Of a stretch of 9,154 nt of DNA, positions 1-5,711 are shown one piece after another. The notes beneath the pieces were generated by a model. The model searched no databases. It saw nothing but the letters and a program-made list of their open reading frames with translations, and was not told where the DNA came from. Position 1 is the stretch's first letter, and each line of letters begins with the position of its first letter. The translations under genes and the position numbers were made by a program. Source of the stretch: an uncultured Caldilineales bacterium (GTDB lineage: Bacteria > Chloroflexota > Anaerolineae > JAAEKA01); the NCBI GenBank assembly GCA_937907455.1, contig CALESQ010000030.1, positions 1-9,154 on the forward strand, given 5' to 3'.

Positions 1-210
1 CAATGGGCGGTCTGTGCAAATCGCAGACCGCCTGTTTCGTAGTCTAAACTCTAGATCATACCATCCTATATTTACTTTGGATGGGGGTAATGGCGTCACT
101 ATCAAGAAGATTCCTGCCATAATAAAGCCTATACCGATGGCAAATCCTTGAGTTAACTTCCATAAACTTATTCGAACACATAGGGTTTCATCGGAATTAA
201 ATTGTCTCAC
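1..210 (-). CDS. Third STM3941-like immunity allele, partial at window edge
   Basis: This frame is too short to show up as a long ORF, but its translation matches the start of the two complete immunity proteins at 4211-3642 and 3183-2611. It contains VRISLWKLTQGF, then a hydrophobic stretch, then PPSKVNI, aligning with the VHISLWKLLQ and SSKARIP segments of the complete copy at 4211. I start it at a GTG at 210, because an AAGGAG sits about 11 nt upstream and no ATG is available in this frame. It follows the headless toxin tail (stop at 232) by 21 nt, the same order as the other two toxin/immunity pairs. Only one predicted TM segment (about residues 20-40) falls inside the window. After codon ~53 the similarity fades and the frame runs through a perfect hairpin at 6-32, so the gene may be recombined or broken there. 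The frame is still open at base 1. By analogy it would be an inner-membrane immunity protein against the glycine-zipper tail just upstream. Confidence 0.55.
   Translation of the reverse strand, partial: MRQFNSDETLCVRISLWKLTQGFAIGIGFIMAGIFLIVTPLPPSKVNIGWYDLEFRLRNRRSAICTDRPL
6..32. repeat. Perfect 9-bp inverted repeat, possible terminator
   Basis: GGCGGTCTG at 6-14 is the exact reverse complement of CAGACCGCC at 24-32, with a 9-nt loop. The stem is GC-rich, as in intrinsic terminators, but there is no clear T-run on either side (TGTTT on the plus side, CATTG on the minus side). It lies where the third immunity allele stops resembling its paralogs, so it could mark the end of a truncated gene or a recombination edge. 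Confidence 0.4.
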
Positions 211-231
211 AGAATGCCTAGCTCCTTATAA

Positions 232-765
232 TTAAGTACTTTGTAAATCAAGTTTTTGCCTGTTGCAAAGTTGCTGGCAGTCTGTCATTCCGAGGCCCGT
301 CAGGGCCGCGATATTACCTGTTATTTTGCCAGCTAAATCTCTCACAATTCCGCCCACCGCTCCTCCCATTAAAGCGCCTATGGCAACACCTAAGGCAGTC
401 CCTGCTCCTGGCACAACACTCCCTTCAAGACCCATAAAAGCACCACCTATATAAACGCCTAACTTTGTGCCAACAATGCCGCCTGTTACCTCGGTGACAA
501 TTGGGATTAGCTCCAGGCTGGCATCCACCAGCATGGCTGCCGCGCGGCGCGAGGCGGTGTAAGAGGCATACTCATCGCGGCGCGTTTGCCACACGTCGGC
601 GATAGCGCTCGCGCCTTTACCAACAGCTATCACCCCATCAAGCATACTCAGGGAGCCAGCTTCCCGGCTGATGTGGCCGGCCAGGTTCTCAGCCTTGATG
701 TGCGTCAGCGTTTCCGCCGCGCCAGCCTGATCTCTCAGCCATCCCTTGTTGATGCCGAGTGCCTC
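232..765 (-). pseudogene. Headless WXG100 toxin: central region plus third glycine-zipper tail
   Basis: Codons from 765 down to the TAA at 232 form an open frame matching the intact toxin at 5412-4225 from its residue ~195 onward (EALGINKGWLRDQ versus EAFGINKGWLRNQ). The WXG100 head, linker and start codon are missing. The first ATG is at 645 (MLDGVIAVGKG), with no Shine-Dalgarno sequence before it, and no ATG, GTG or TTG lies between 765 and 645. Upstream, the frame hits a TAA soon after it enters the promoter repeat. The tail after the shared VTEVTGGIVG is a different allele: a glycine-rich hydrophobic run (GTKLGVYIGGAF, GTALGVAIGALMGGAVGG), with an end shorter than in the other two alleles and ending QKLDLQST. 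Glycine-zipper tails of this kind occur in pore-forming type VII effectors. As it stands it is probably not expressed as an effector and may be a silent donor cassette. The partial immunity gene at 210 follows directly. Confidence 0.7.
474..765. repeat. Central toxin region repeat, copy 1 (pairs with 4542-4833)
   Basis: About 292 bp match 4542-4833 at a constant offset of 4068 with few mismatches. On the minus strand it encodes the shared central region of the glycine-zipper toxins, from GINKGWLR to VTEVTGGI. Similarity stops at GCCTC (765) on one side and at the start of the variable tail (~474) on the other. Confidence 0.85.
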
Positions 766-809
766 ACCGCAGCAACGATAAGAACAGAGATTAGATGGTT
801 ACAGCATTC

Positions 810-858
810 AGTCTAGCACATCTCCGCAGAAAAATCTTGAATTTCCCCTGAAGATTTT
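810..858 (-). promoter_or_regulatory. Candidate promoter and operator-like inverted repeat, copy 1
   Basis: Same elements as at 5491-5539: an extended -10-like TGCTAGACT (hexamer at 815-810) and an AAAATCTT/AAGATTTT inverted repeat (831-838 and 851-858). Here it faces the headless toxin remnant, so any transcript would begin upstream of a frame with no start site. Confidence 0.3.
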
Positions 859-916
859 CTGAATTTTTCGTGAACGCGGGCCGTGGACGGGCAGTATCAT
901 CAAGACAACAGGTCAT

Positions 917-997
917 TTATGGCACCTCATCAGGCTGGCTACAAGCCCTGCGATAGATGATACCTTCCTTGTCAGAATTAAACACCGGCGCTGCCAT
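917..997 (-). CDS. Short MAAPVF ORF, copy 1 (26 codons)
   Basis: ATG at 997 follows GGGAGGCGAGTG, a good ribosome site, and the frame reads MAAPVFNSDKEGIIYRRACS and ends at TAA after QPDEVP. The first four residues match those of the WXG100 heads (MAAPIIQ), then resemblance is lost. It may be the stub of a lost WXG100 gene or a leader ORF. The DNA is copied almost exactly at 5678-5598, and the 5' half again at 1808. No function is recognised. Confidence 0.25.
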   Translation of the reverse strand: MAAPVFNSDKEGIIYRRACSQPDEVP

Positions 998-1096
998 CAC
1001 TCGCCTCCCGTGAACAGGCTCTATCCGCTGGTGGAGCGCCCCAGGATGCTCCGTTGACACTCTATCATCAGCGTGGCAAGACTGGCACCAAGGCTA

Positions 1097-1744
1097 TTAA
1101 TCCACCAGCTTATCCAATGCAAGAAGACGTTGGCGCACTCGTTCGTTTACAACAGGGTTGGTGCCAGGAAATGGACTCATAGCATCAAACTTGGCCCGAT
1201 AATCATGTACAGGTCGTAACGCAATAGATAACGTCCTTGACGATTGATATTGCGGATCATTGAGCACATATAGAACGGGATAATCAATAGCCAGAGGGGA
1301 AAATGGTTGGATGATCATACCACCAAACACAGGTTCATCAGCAAGTGTAACCACAAAAGGCGAAAAATCAGCCAGAAAGCTGGACGCTGATTCTTCGTAA
1401 CGTAAACGAAAACTTTCGTTCAACTCTAGAATTTGATGGGTCCAGTCATAGCTGACTATATCCTGTTCCGTGATGACCAAGGTTTTTGTATTGAGATCAA
1501 CCTTTTGTAGCAATGGCCATGAGGACTCAACGCTGTAACCAAGTGTTCCCAGGCTGCCGGGATCGAATATATAAATAGCGAAAACTTGATCAGACGTATT
1601 GCTTCCTTGAACAGATAGGTTCATTGTAGGGGTAATTTGCTGATATGGCTTTGCTGGTACAGGAGTTGCACAAGCTATCATAGCTGCGATGACACAGCAT
1701 AATCCGATTATTCGTATGGCTTTAGTCCATAATAAATTTATCAT
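1097..1744 (-). CDS. Lipoprotein of unknown function, possible immunity protein
   Basis: The 215-residue protein starts with a short positive region, a hydrophobic stretch (IIGLCCVIAAMIA) and then C25, so it looks like a lipoprotein signal peptide; Met at -3 makes the lipobox weaker than usual. The start at 1744 is supported by AGGAGC about 9 nt upstream. The mature part has aromatic and acidic segments such as SYDWTHQILELNESF and SSFLADFSPF and ends in a charged stretch (RVRQRLLALDKLVD). I do not recognise the family. Its position in a toxin/immunity island and its envelope location suggest immunity, possibly to a lost toxin, but this is inference. A degraded fragment of the same gene survives at 5712-5808 next to the other copy of the upstream repeat, which implies an ancestral unit with this lipoprotein just before the repeat and the WXG toxin. 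It begins inside the end of the short ORF at 1808-1722. Confidence 0.7.
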   Translation of the reverse strand: MINLLWTKAIRIIGLCCVIAAMIACATPVPAKPYQQITPTMNLSVQGSNTSDQVFAIYIFDPGSLGTLGYSVESSWPLLQKVDLNTKTLVITEQDIVSYDWTHQILELNESFRLRYEESASSFLADFSPFVVTLADEPVFGGMIIQPFSPLAIDYPVLYVLNDPQYQSSRTLSIALRPVHDYRAKFDAMSPFPGTNPVVNERVRQRLLALDKLVD

Positions 1745-1808
1745 CAGCGTCGTTGCTCCTGTATGATGATACCCCTTCCTTGTCAGAATTAAACACCGGC
1801 GCTGCCAT
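1722..1808 (-). CDS. Short MAAPVF ORF, diverged copy (28 codons)
   Basis: ATG at 1808 follows AGGAAGTGAGTG. The frame reads MAAPVFNSDKEGVSSYRSND and ends after FIMD, overlapping the lipoprotein start at 1744. It shares about 45 bp (1764-1812) with the copies at 997 and 5678, but two extra C residues near 1773 change the frame after codon 11. Translation could couple to the lipoprotein, or it may simply be recombination debris. Confidence 0.25.
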   Translation of the reverse strand: MAAPVFNSDKEGVSSYRSNDADDKFIMD

Positions 1809-1838
1809 CACTCACTTCCTGATGCGGCAAGGCTACAC

Positions 1839-2633
1839 CTACTGCTCTTGCCACGTACACAGGCGCAGGATCAAGTTATACGCTTGTTGCGTACTCAAGG
1901 CGAACACGTCTACGGTTATGGGGTCATCCAGCACGGCGAAAAGCCAGCCACGCTTGCTCGTTTGCACACCAAACAGACCCTGGTTTGCTTCCGCTGCTCC
2001 TTCAACAGAGGTCGTGATGCGTAAAATCGTACTCCACACCGCCGCGTCATCCTCCATGTCTGCCGCTATGCCGGCAGCGACCTGCTCCGGCAGCGTTTCG
2101 CGTAACATAGCCGCACGCTGCGCCGTGGATGCGTCTGCATGGCCGCGCAATGCTCTCAGGGTGTCTGCCGCCATCGCACCCAGCTTGCCGTCACCCAGCG
2201 ACGGCGCAACTACCGGCTCATACATCAGAGTTGCCACCTCCCGGGCCACGGCAGCCGAATCGGGCATCACCGTGAGCCTCGCCGTGACACTCTGTACAAA
2301 CTGGTGTTTGACGGGATTGGGGCCATCCAGGAAAAATGTCACTACATCTTCCTCCGCGCTGCGGCTGGAACTGGTGCGAAGACTGATGCGAGTAGTCAAA
2401 AATGCGTTCACGACCTGTTGGAGGTCGGCGTTCATTGTTGCGCGTGCAGCGCCGCCATCCCATGTCAAATACCCGCGTGATAACAGGGAATGGCTGGCTG
2501 CCGTCATGCGGCCGGCCATGTTGTCTTCCGTCAATTGGCCTGTAATGGCTGTCAAATAGCCCGCTGCAGTTTCTGCCCCGCCTGCATGGCCCAACGCAAA
2601 AGCCATTTCCTCAATCGAGAGTGCGAATTCCAT
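1839..2633 (-). CDS. EspG-like protein, candidate chaperone for WXG100 substrates
   Basis: This 264-residue soluble protein has no signal peptide or membrane segment. The start is the ATG at 2633 (MEFALSIEEMAFALG), set by AGGAG 9 nt upstream; longer versions read back into the immunity gene's frame. Its layout recalls the EspG family of ESX secretion chaperones: an N-terminal 'LSIEEMAFALG' helix, an 'AASHSLLSRGYLTWDGG' segment resembling EspG's small-residue plus RGL region, an NADLQQVVNAFL helix, a beta-rich middle, and a C-terminal 'WSTILRITTS...RGWLFAVLDD' segment. EspG proteins (about 270-300 residues) bind specific PE/PPE or WXG partners in the cytosol and pass them to the secretion machine, which suits this locus. 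The match is by pattern only. It overlaps the end of the immunity gene by 23 nt, so it is probably translationally coupled. A 46-codon truncated copy lies at 3664-3524. It is visibly GC-richer than the immunity gene before it. Confidence 0.6.
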   Translation of the reverse strand: MEFALSIEEMAFALGHAGGAETAAGYLTAITGQLTEDNMAGRMTAASHSLLSRGYLTWDGGAARATMNADLQQVVNAFLTTRISLRTSSSRSAEEDVVTFFLDGPNPVKHQFVQSVTARLTVMPDSAAVAREVATLMYEPVVAPSLGDGKLGAMAADTLRALRGHADASTAQRAAMLRETLPEQVAAGIAADMEDDAAVWSTILRITTSVEGAAEANQGLFGVQTSKRGWLFAVLDDPITVDVFALSTQQAYNLILRLCTWQEQ

Positions 2634-2708
2634 CGTCTTCAACTCCTTTGATGTGGCGGCGAATGTAGTCACGGGCAAGTCGGAAGTCTTTGGCGCTTGC
2701 CAAGGTCA
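2512..2708. repeat. Immunity-end/EspG-start repeat, copy 1 (pairs with 3543-3739)
   Basis: This 197-bp direct repeat has about two mismatches at a constant offset of 1031. It codes for the last ~32 residues of an immunity protein and, in another frame, the first ~40 residues of the EspG-like protein including its ribosome site. Its edges coincide with the points where the two immunity alleles diverge and where the truncated EspG copy breaks off. Confidence 0.9.
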
Positions 2709-3183
2709 AGTGAATAATTATCTCATCAGGCCTTTGCCAACCTTGCTGTTTACTCCATTTTTCTATATTTGCATATTTTGGGGGATCTACCATGTCCAGG
2801 TATATCTGGTATAGGGGTAATATCTTGCTCTTGTATACGTCTATATGCATGGCACGTATATCTTGGTAAGGAATAAATACATTGTAGCGATGATCAAACA
2901 TACCATCTGACCGCAAAGTGAGCATAGGCCATCTCAAGGCTCTTCGTTTGATACAGCTATATCCCATAGTTAAAATGCCTGCTCCTCCAAAGAGAATGCC
3001 GGCGATTGCTACTAGTATCACGAATCCACGATAGCCAGGAATGTTTGCCTTTGATGTCGTCAAAGGCATAATAACCATTAAGATGCCGAAGAAAACAAAA
3101 CTCGTGCTAATAAGGATTCCTTGAAACAGTTTCCATGAGTTTACTCGAACCACTAATGTATCAAGGCTATCAGTTTCCTTCAT
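2611..3183 (-). CDS. STM3941-like two-TM immunity protein, allele 2
   Basis: 190 residues. There are two predicted TM segments (about residues 19-41 and 53-77) with an IPGY turn between them, then a basic KRR and a cytosolic domain with the pattern W-P-x-L-T-L, a short DHRYNVFIPYQDI segment and LDMVDPPKY. This layout matches the STM3941 family (N-terminal hairpin plus PH-like domain). It starts 14 nt after the orphan tail at 3198, with AAGGAAG 7 nt before the ATG. The middle is clearly related to allele 1 (4211-3642) but diverged, while the last ~30 residues (from TLASAKDFRLARDYIRR) are identical. A membrane-embedded immunity protein fits a pore-forming toxin. The specific pairing with the tail at 3527-3198 is inferred from adjacency. 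Confidence 0.7.
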   Translation of the reverse strand: MKETDSLDTLVVRVNSWKLFQGILISTSFVFFGILMVIMPLTTSKANIPGYRGFVILVAIAGILFGGAGILTMGYSCIKRRALRWPMLTLRSDGMFDHRYNVFIPYQDIRAMHIDVYKSKILPLYQIYLDMVDPPKYANIEKWSKQQGWQRPDEIIIHLTLASAKDFRLARDYIRRHIKGVEDDGIRTLD

Positions 3184-3197
3184 ACGACAACTTCCTT

Positions 3198-3527
3198 TCA
3201 GTACAATGGATCAGGGAGAACAAGTGAAATAGAATCCATTATTTGTGTTACTTTGTTGATTTCTAAGGCTACAGGCTGTGCAATCCTTTCATCCAGGAAC
3301 TTTATCAGACTTTCACGCCATTGATTTTTTATATAATTAGCAACGTTATTACCTGTTTTACCACCAATCTCGTCTCCAACAATACCGCCAAATGCACCTC
3401 CCAAAAGCGCACCGGTAGCGACGCCAACTAGCGAGCCTGCGCCAGGAAGTCCTATAGTTCCTAACGCCCCCATAACCCATATTCCTCCATCCGCCCCCAA
3501 TTTCGTACCAATAATGCCTCCTGTCAC
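3198..3527 (-). CDS. Orphan glycine-zipper toxin tail, allele 2
   Basis: 109 residues from a GTG at 3527. Similarity to the intact toxin begins just before it (LVTEVTGGI), so the WXG100 head, linker and central region are missing. The tail has a long glycine-rich hydrophobic region (GAGSLVGVATGALLGGAFGG), then an amphipathic end aligning with allele 1: NYIKNQWRESLIKFLDERIAQPV versus GYIEEHWREDIIDCIDEHLTQPV. Glycine zippers drive helix packing in membranes, and related tails occur in pore-forming type VII effectors. There is no separate ribosome site, but the GTG overlaps the stop of the truncated EspG-like frame as GTGA, so coupled translation is possible. It may be expressed without secretion, or be a silent donor cassette for the intact toxin. 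Confidence 0.6.
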   Translation of the reverse strand: MTGGIIGTKLGADGGIWVMGALGTIGLPGAGSLVGVATGALLGGAFGGIVGDEIGGKTGNNVANYIKNQWRESLIKFLDERIAQPVALEINKVTQIMDSISLVLPDPLY

Positions 3528-3664
3528 CTCGGTGACAAGCGACCGGCCATGTTGTCTTCCGTCACTTGACCTGTAATGGCTGTCAAATAGCCCGCTGCAG
3601 TTTCTGCCCCGCCTGCATGGCCCAACGCAAAAGCCATTTCCTCAATCGAGAGTGCGAATTCCAT
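3524..3664 (-). pseudogene. Truncated EspG-like gene (first 42 codons)
   Basis: ATG at 3664 with the same ribosome site as the full gene at 2633. Identical to it through DNMAGR except Leu to Val at residue 34, then it joins toxin-tail DNA and ends LSPR-stop. The breakpoint (~3542) is also the edge of the 197-bp repeat. The 46-residue product lacks most of the fold and is unlikely to work as a chaperone. Confidence 0.8.
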
Positions 3665-3739
3665 CGTCTTCAACTCCTTTGATGTGGCGGCGAATGTAGT
3701 CACGGGCAAGTCGGAAGTCTTTGGCGCTTGCCAAGGTCA
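3543..3739. repeat. Immunity-end/EspG-start repeat, copy 2 (pairs with 2512-2708)
   Basis: Partner of the 197-bp repeat at 2512-2708. Recombination between the two would delete or duplicate 1031 bp holding orphan tail 2 and its immunity gene. Confidence 0.9.
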
Positions 3740-4211
3740 GTACAAGGATGACATCAGTATTATACCAACCGCGCCGCTTAAGCCGTTGTTCCACAACAGC
3801 ATAACGTTGTGGATCTACCATATCAAGTTGTATGCGCTGTAAAGGCAACAGTTTTCTAGTGTCTTCTGTGAGCCACATTCTTTTTATGTCCGTAAAAGGA
3901 ATAAAGAGGTTGTGGTGATGATCTGTAATGCCATGTACATTGAGTGTTAGAATAGGCCATTTGATAGAACGCCGTTTGATGATATAAATCAGATACGCTA
4001 AAACCAAAGAACCACCAAACACTACGCCCATTATTCCTATGGATATAATAAATTCACGATAGCCAGGAATCCGTGCTTTCGAAGAGTTTACCGGCATAAC
4101 AATTATGAAGAGGCCCATAACAACAAAACCAAGGCTTAAAATAATCGCTTGCAATAACTTCCATAGGCTAATGTGGACAATCAAAGTTCCTTTTGAATCA
4201 GATTGTGTCAT
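3642..4211 (-). CDS. STM3941-like two-TM immunity protein, allele 1
   Basis: 189 residues. TM segments at about residues 18-40 and 53-78 flank an IPGY turn; then come KRRSIKWPILTL, a short loop, NLFIPFTDIK and LDMVDPQRY, as in the STM3941 family (membrane hairpin plus a PH-like cytosolic domain). It starts 13 nt after the toxin stop, with GAGG 6 nt before the ATG. This tight toxin-then-immunity order, repeated three times with co-varying alleles, is the main support for an immunity role. The likely job is blocking insertion or oligomerisation of the neighbouring glycine-zipper tail in the producer's own membrane. The final ~30 residues are identical to allele 2, since this DNA also encodes the start of the EspG-like frame. 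Confidence 0.75.
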   Translation of the reverse strand: MTQSDSKGTLIVHISLWKLLQAIILSLGFVVMGLFIIVMPVNSSKARIPGYREFIISIGIMGVVFGGSLVLAYLIYIIKRRSIKWPILTLNVHGITDHHHNLFIPFTDIKRMWLTEDTRKLLPLQRIQLDMVDPQRYAVVEQRLKRRGWYNTDVILVLTLASAKDFRLARDYIRRHIKGVEDDGIRTLD

Positions 4212-4224
4212 GAAACACCTCAGT

Positions 4225-5412
4225 CTATCTAGACCACTCCAAAACTGTAAATAGATGGTTAGCAGGATTATAAGTCCGCTTTATCTGGTTGATTGCTTTC
4301 GTGACGGGCTGTGTAAGATGTTCATCTATACAATCAATTATATCTTCTCGCCAGTGCTCTTCTATATAACCAGAAATAGTATTACCAACTCCCCTGCCAA
4401 CGCTATTTCCAACTACTCCTCCAATGGCTCCCCCTACGATTGAACCTGTGGCAATACCCACAGCAGGCCCAACTAAAGGAACAAAGCTTTCAGCTGCTCC
4501 CATGACTACAGCCCCAACGCGCGCACCCATTTGTATACCAACAATGCCGCCTGTTACCTCGGTAACAATTGGGATTAGCTCCAGGCTGGCATCTACCAGC
4601 ATGGCTGCCGCGCGGCGCGAGGCGGTGTAAGAGGCATACTCATCCCGGCGCGTTTGCCACACGTCGGCGATAGCGCTCGCGCCTTTACCGACAGCTATCA
4701 CCCCATCAAGCATACTCAGAGAGCCAGCTCCCCGGCTGATGTGGCCGGCCAGGTTCTCAGCCTTGATGTGCGTCAGCGTTTCCGCTACGCCAGCCTGATT
4801 TCTCAGCCATCCCTTGTTGATGCCGAACGCCTCCAGGAATTTGGGGATAGCCGGAGCTGCGATAATCACTTCGTCCTTGTATTTACTGCCTTCTTTTAGC
4901 CCACGGGCAAGCAGCGCCGCCGCTGCTACCGTAACCCCATCTTTAACCGTGTCGGCCTTCTCGGCAAGCTGACCCACGCGATCCCATAGCCACTCAGCCA
5001 AATTGCCTGAGGTCTCAGTCATGTTCAGGGTATCAGGATCGTTGTGCTCGCCGGCTGGAGAGAGAGAAGAACCAGATGCTGTCGTGGCCGAGCCATTCCC
5101 TGAGGCATCCCGTCCACGGAACGGCTCGGCGGCTTCCTCCTCAGCCTGACGTATGAGATGCCCAATCTGCCCGCTCACATCTTGCGCCTGGCGCAGTGCT
5201 GAGGTCAATCGCTGCAAGGCCGGCGCAATCTCGTCGTCCATTTCGGCGAAGAAAGCTGCTGAGCCACGGCCTTCCCAACCGCCCGCGCGCAGAGCCTGAG
5301 CGCTGCGTTGTGCCTGTCCCTGCAAGGTGGAGGCTGCCTCCGCATTCCTTCCAAACTGCCTGGCTACCTCGGCCAGCCTGTCATAGTCTGCCTGAATGAT
5401 GGGTGCTGCCAT
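4225..5412 (-). CDS. WXG100-headed toxin with glycine-zipper (pore-type) tail
   Basis: 395 residues. Residues 1-98 are a complete WXG100 helical hairpin with W46-E-G48 at the turn and a C-terminal helix ending EEEAAEPFRG. Residues 99-135 are a low-complexity, Ser/Gly-rich linker. Residues 136-285 form a helical central region (NLAEWLWDRVGQLAEKA, ASAIADVWQTRRDEY). Residues 285-345 are a glycine-rich hydrophobic run (GIVGIQMGARVGAVVMGA, GIATGSIVGGAIGGVVG) typical of a glycine zipper, and 346-395 an amphipathic end. WXG100 domains direct export by ESX/type VII systems, and glycine-zipper tails act as membrane-disrupting domains in related effectors. Pore formation here is inference. GAGGAG 7 nt before the ATG supports the start. 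The head and upstream DNA are almost identical to those of the toxin at 7347, so the head is shared and the tail exchanged. The immunity gene follows after 13 nt. Confidence 0.8.
   Translation of the reverse strand: MAAPIIQADYDRLAEVARQFGRNAEAASTLQGQAQRSAQALRAGGWEGRGSAAFFAEMDDEIAPALQRLTSALRQAQDVSGQIGHLIRQAEEEAAEPFRGRDASGNGSATTASGSSLSPAGEHNDPDTLNMTETSGNLAEWLWDRVGQLAEKADTVKDGVTVAAAALLARGLKEGSKYKDEVIIAAPAIPKFLEAFGINKGWLRNQAGVAETLTHIKAENLAGHISRGAGSLSMLDGVIAVGKGASAIADVWQTRRDEYASYTASRRAAAMLVDASLELIPIVTEVTGGIVGIQMGARVGAVVMGAAESFVPLVGPAVGIATGSIVGGAIGGVVGNSVGRGVGNTISGYIEEHWREDIIDCIDEHLTQPVTKAINQIKRTYNPANHLFTVLEWSR
4542..4833. repeat. Central toxin region repeat, copy 2 (pairs with 474-765)
   Basis: The copy inside the intact toxin gene. 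Comparison with 474-765 shows that the headless copy ends at the base equivalent to 4833. Confidence 0.85.
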
Positions 5413-5530
5413 AAGTCATCTCCTCGGTAAACCAGCGTATCTTTCAACCGCAGCAACGATAAGAGCAGAGATTAGATGGTTACAGCATTCAGTCTAGCAC
5501 ATCTCCGCAGAAAAATCTTGAATTTCCCCT
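5113..5530. repeat. WXG100 head and upstream repeat, copy 1 (pairs with 7048-7465)
   Basis: About 418 bp match 7048-7465 at offset 1935. Differences are few: one codon gives Ile87 versus Met in the head, plus a few changes near the inverted repeat. It covers the whole WXG100 domain, the ribosome site and the candidate promoter, and ends where the two toxins' tails begin. Confidence 0.9.
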
Positions 5531-5539
5531 GAAGATTTT
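5491..5539 (-). promoter_or_regulatory. Candidate promoter and operator-like inverted repeat, copy 2
   Basis: On the minus strand, TGC followed by TAGACT (5496-5491) resembles an extended -10 element, about 80 nt upstream of the toxin ATG. Just upstream, AAAATCTT and AAGATTTT (arms 5512-5519 and 5532-5539, 12-nt loop) form a perfect inverted repeat that would cover the -35 region. All three copies keep both arms, although copy 3 differs within the loop. This suggests a protein-binding site or hairpin that controls toxin expression. No regulator gene is in the window. Confidence 0.4.
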
Positions 5540-5597
5540 CTGAATTTTTCGTGAACGCGGGCCGTGGACGGGCAGTATCATCAAGACAACAGGTCAT

Positions 5598-5678
5598 TTA
5601 TGGCACCTCATCAGGCTGGCTACAAGCCCTGCGATAGATGATACCTTCCTTGTCAGAATCAAACACCGGCGCTGCCAT
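5598..5678 (-). CDS. Short MAAPVF ORF, copy 2 (26 codons)
   Basis: Nearly identical to the ORF at 997-917 (Asn7 becomes Asp), with the same ribosome site. It lies about 180 nt upstream of the toxin start and upstream of the candidate promoter. See the copy at 917-997 for interpretation. Confidence 0.25.
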   Translation of the reverse strand: MAAPVFDSDKEGIIYRRACSQPDEVP

Positions 5679-5711
5679 CACTCGCCTCCCGTGAACAGGC
5701 TCTATCCGATG

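Larger units (their letters stand above)
766..1027. repeat. Upstream-region repeat, copy 1 (pairs with 5447-5708)
   Basis: These 262 bp match 5447-5708 with only two mismatches that I can find, at a constant offset of 4681. In the intact copy the block lies upstream of the WXG100 toxin gene; here it abuts the middle of a headless toxin at 765/766. The stretch 646-1096 has no convincing intact gene. It holds the 5' part of the headless toxin, this repeat (candidate promoter, inverted repeat and short MAAPVF ORF) and about 70 bp before the lipoprotein stop in which I see nothing clear. Confidence 0.9.
5447..5708. repeat. Upstream-region repeat, copy 2 (pairs with 766-1027)
   Basis: Near-identical to 766-1027. 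The gene-free stretch 5413-5819 consists of this block (promoter, inverted repeat, short MAAPVF ORF), about 35 bp before the toxin start, and a degraded lipoprotein fragment at 5712-5808. I see no intact gene in it. Confidence 0.9.

Noticed and set aside
1031..1050. GGAGC/GCTCC hairpin after the lipoprotein stop as a terminator
   Set aside because: Only 5 bp of stem with a 10-nt loop and no T-run, so too weak to claim.
2218..2463. A second minus-strand frame inside the EspG-like gene
   Set aside because: Arg/Gly-rich out-of-frame shadow without a ribosome site.
1753..2559. A 268-codon plus-strand frame opposite the EspG-like gene
   Set aside because: Its composition (Ala/Ser/Thr/Arg-rich, no domain pattern) is that of an antisense shadow. 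The minus-strand gene has a ribosome site, coupling to the immunity gene and a partial paralog.
766..5708. The 262-bp repeats as an insertion sequence
   Set aside because: There is no transposase, no terminal inverted repeats and no target duplication. The blocks coincide with gene parts and promoters, so duplication or recombination explains them better.
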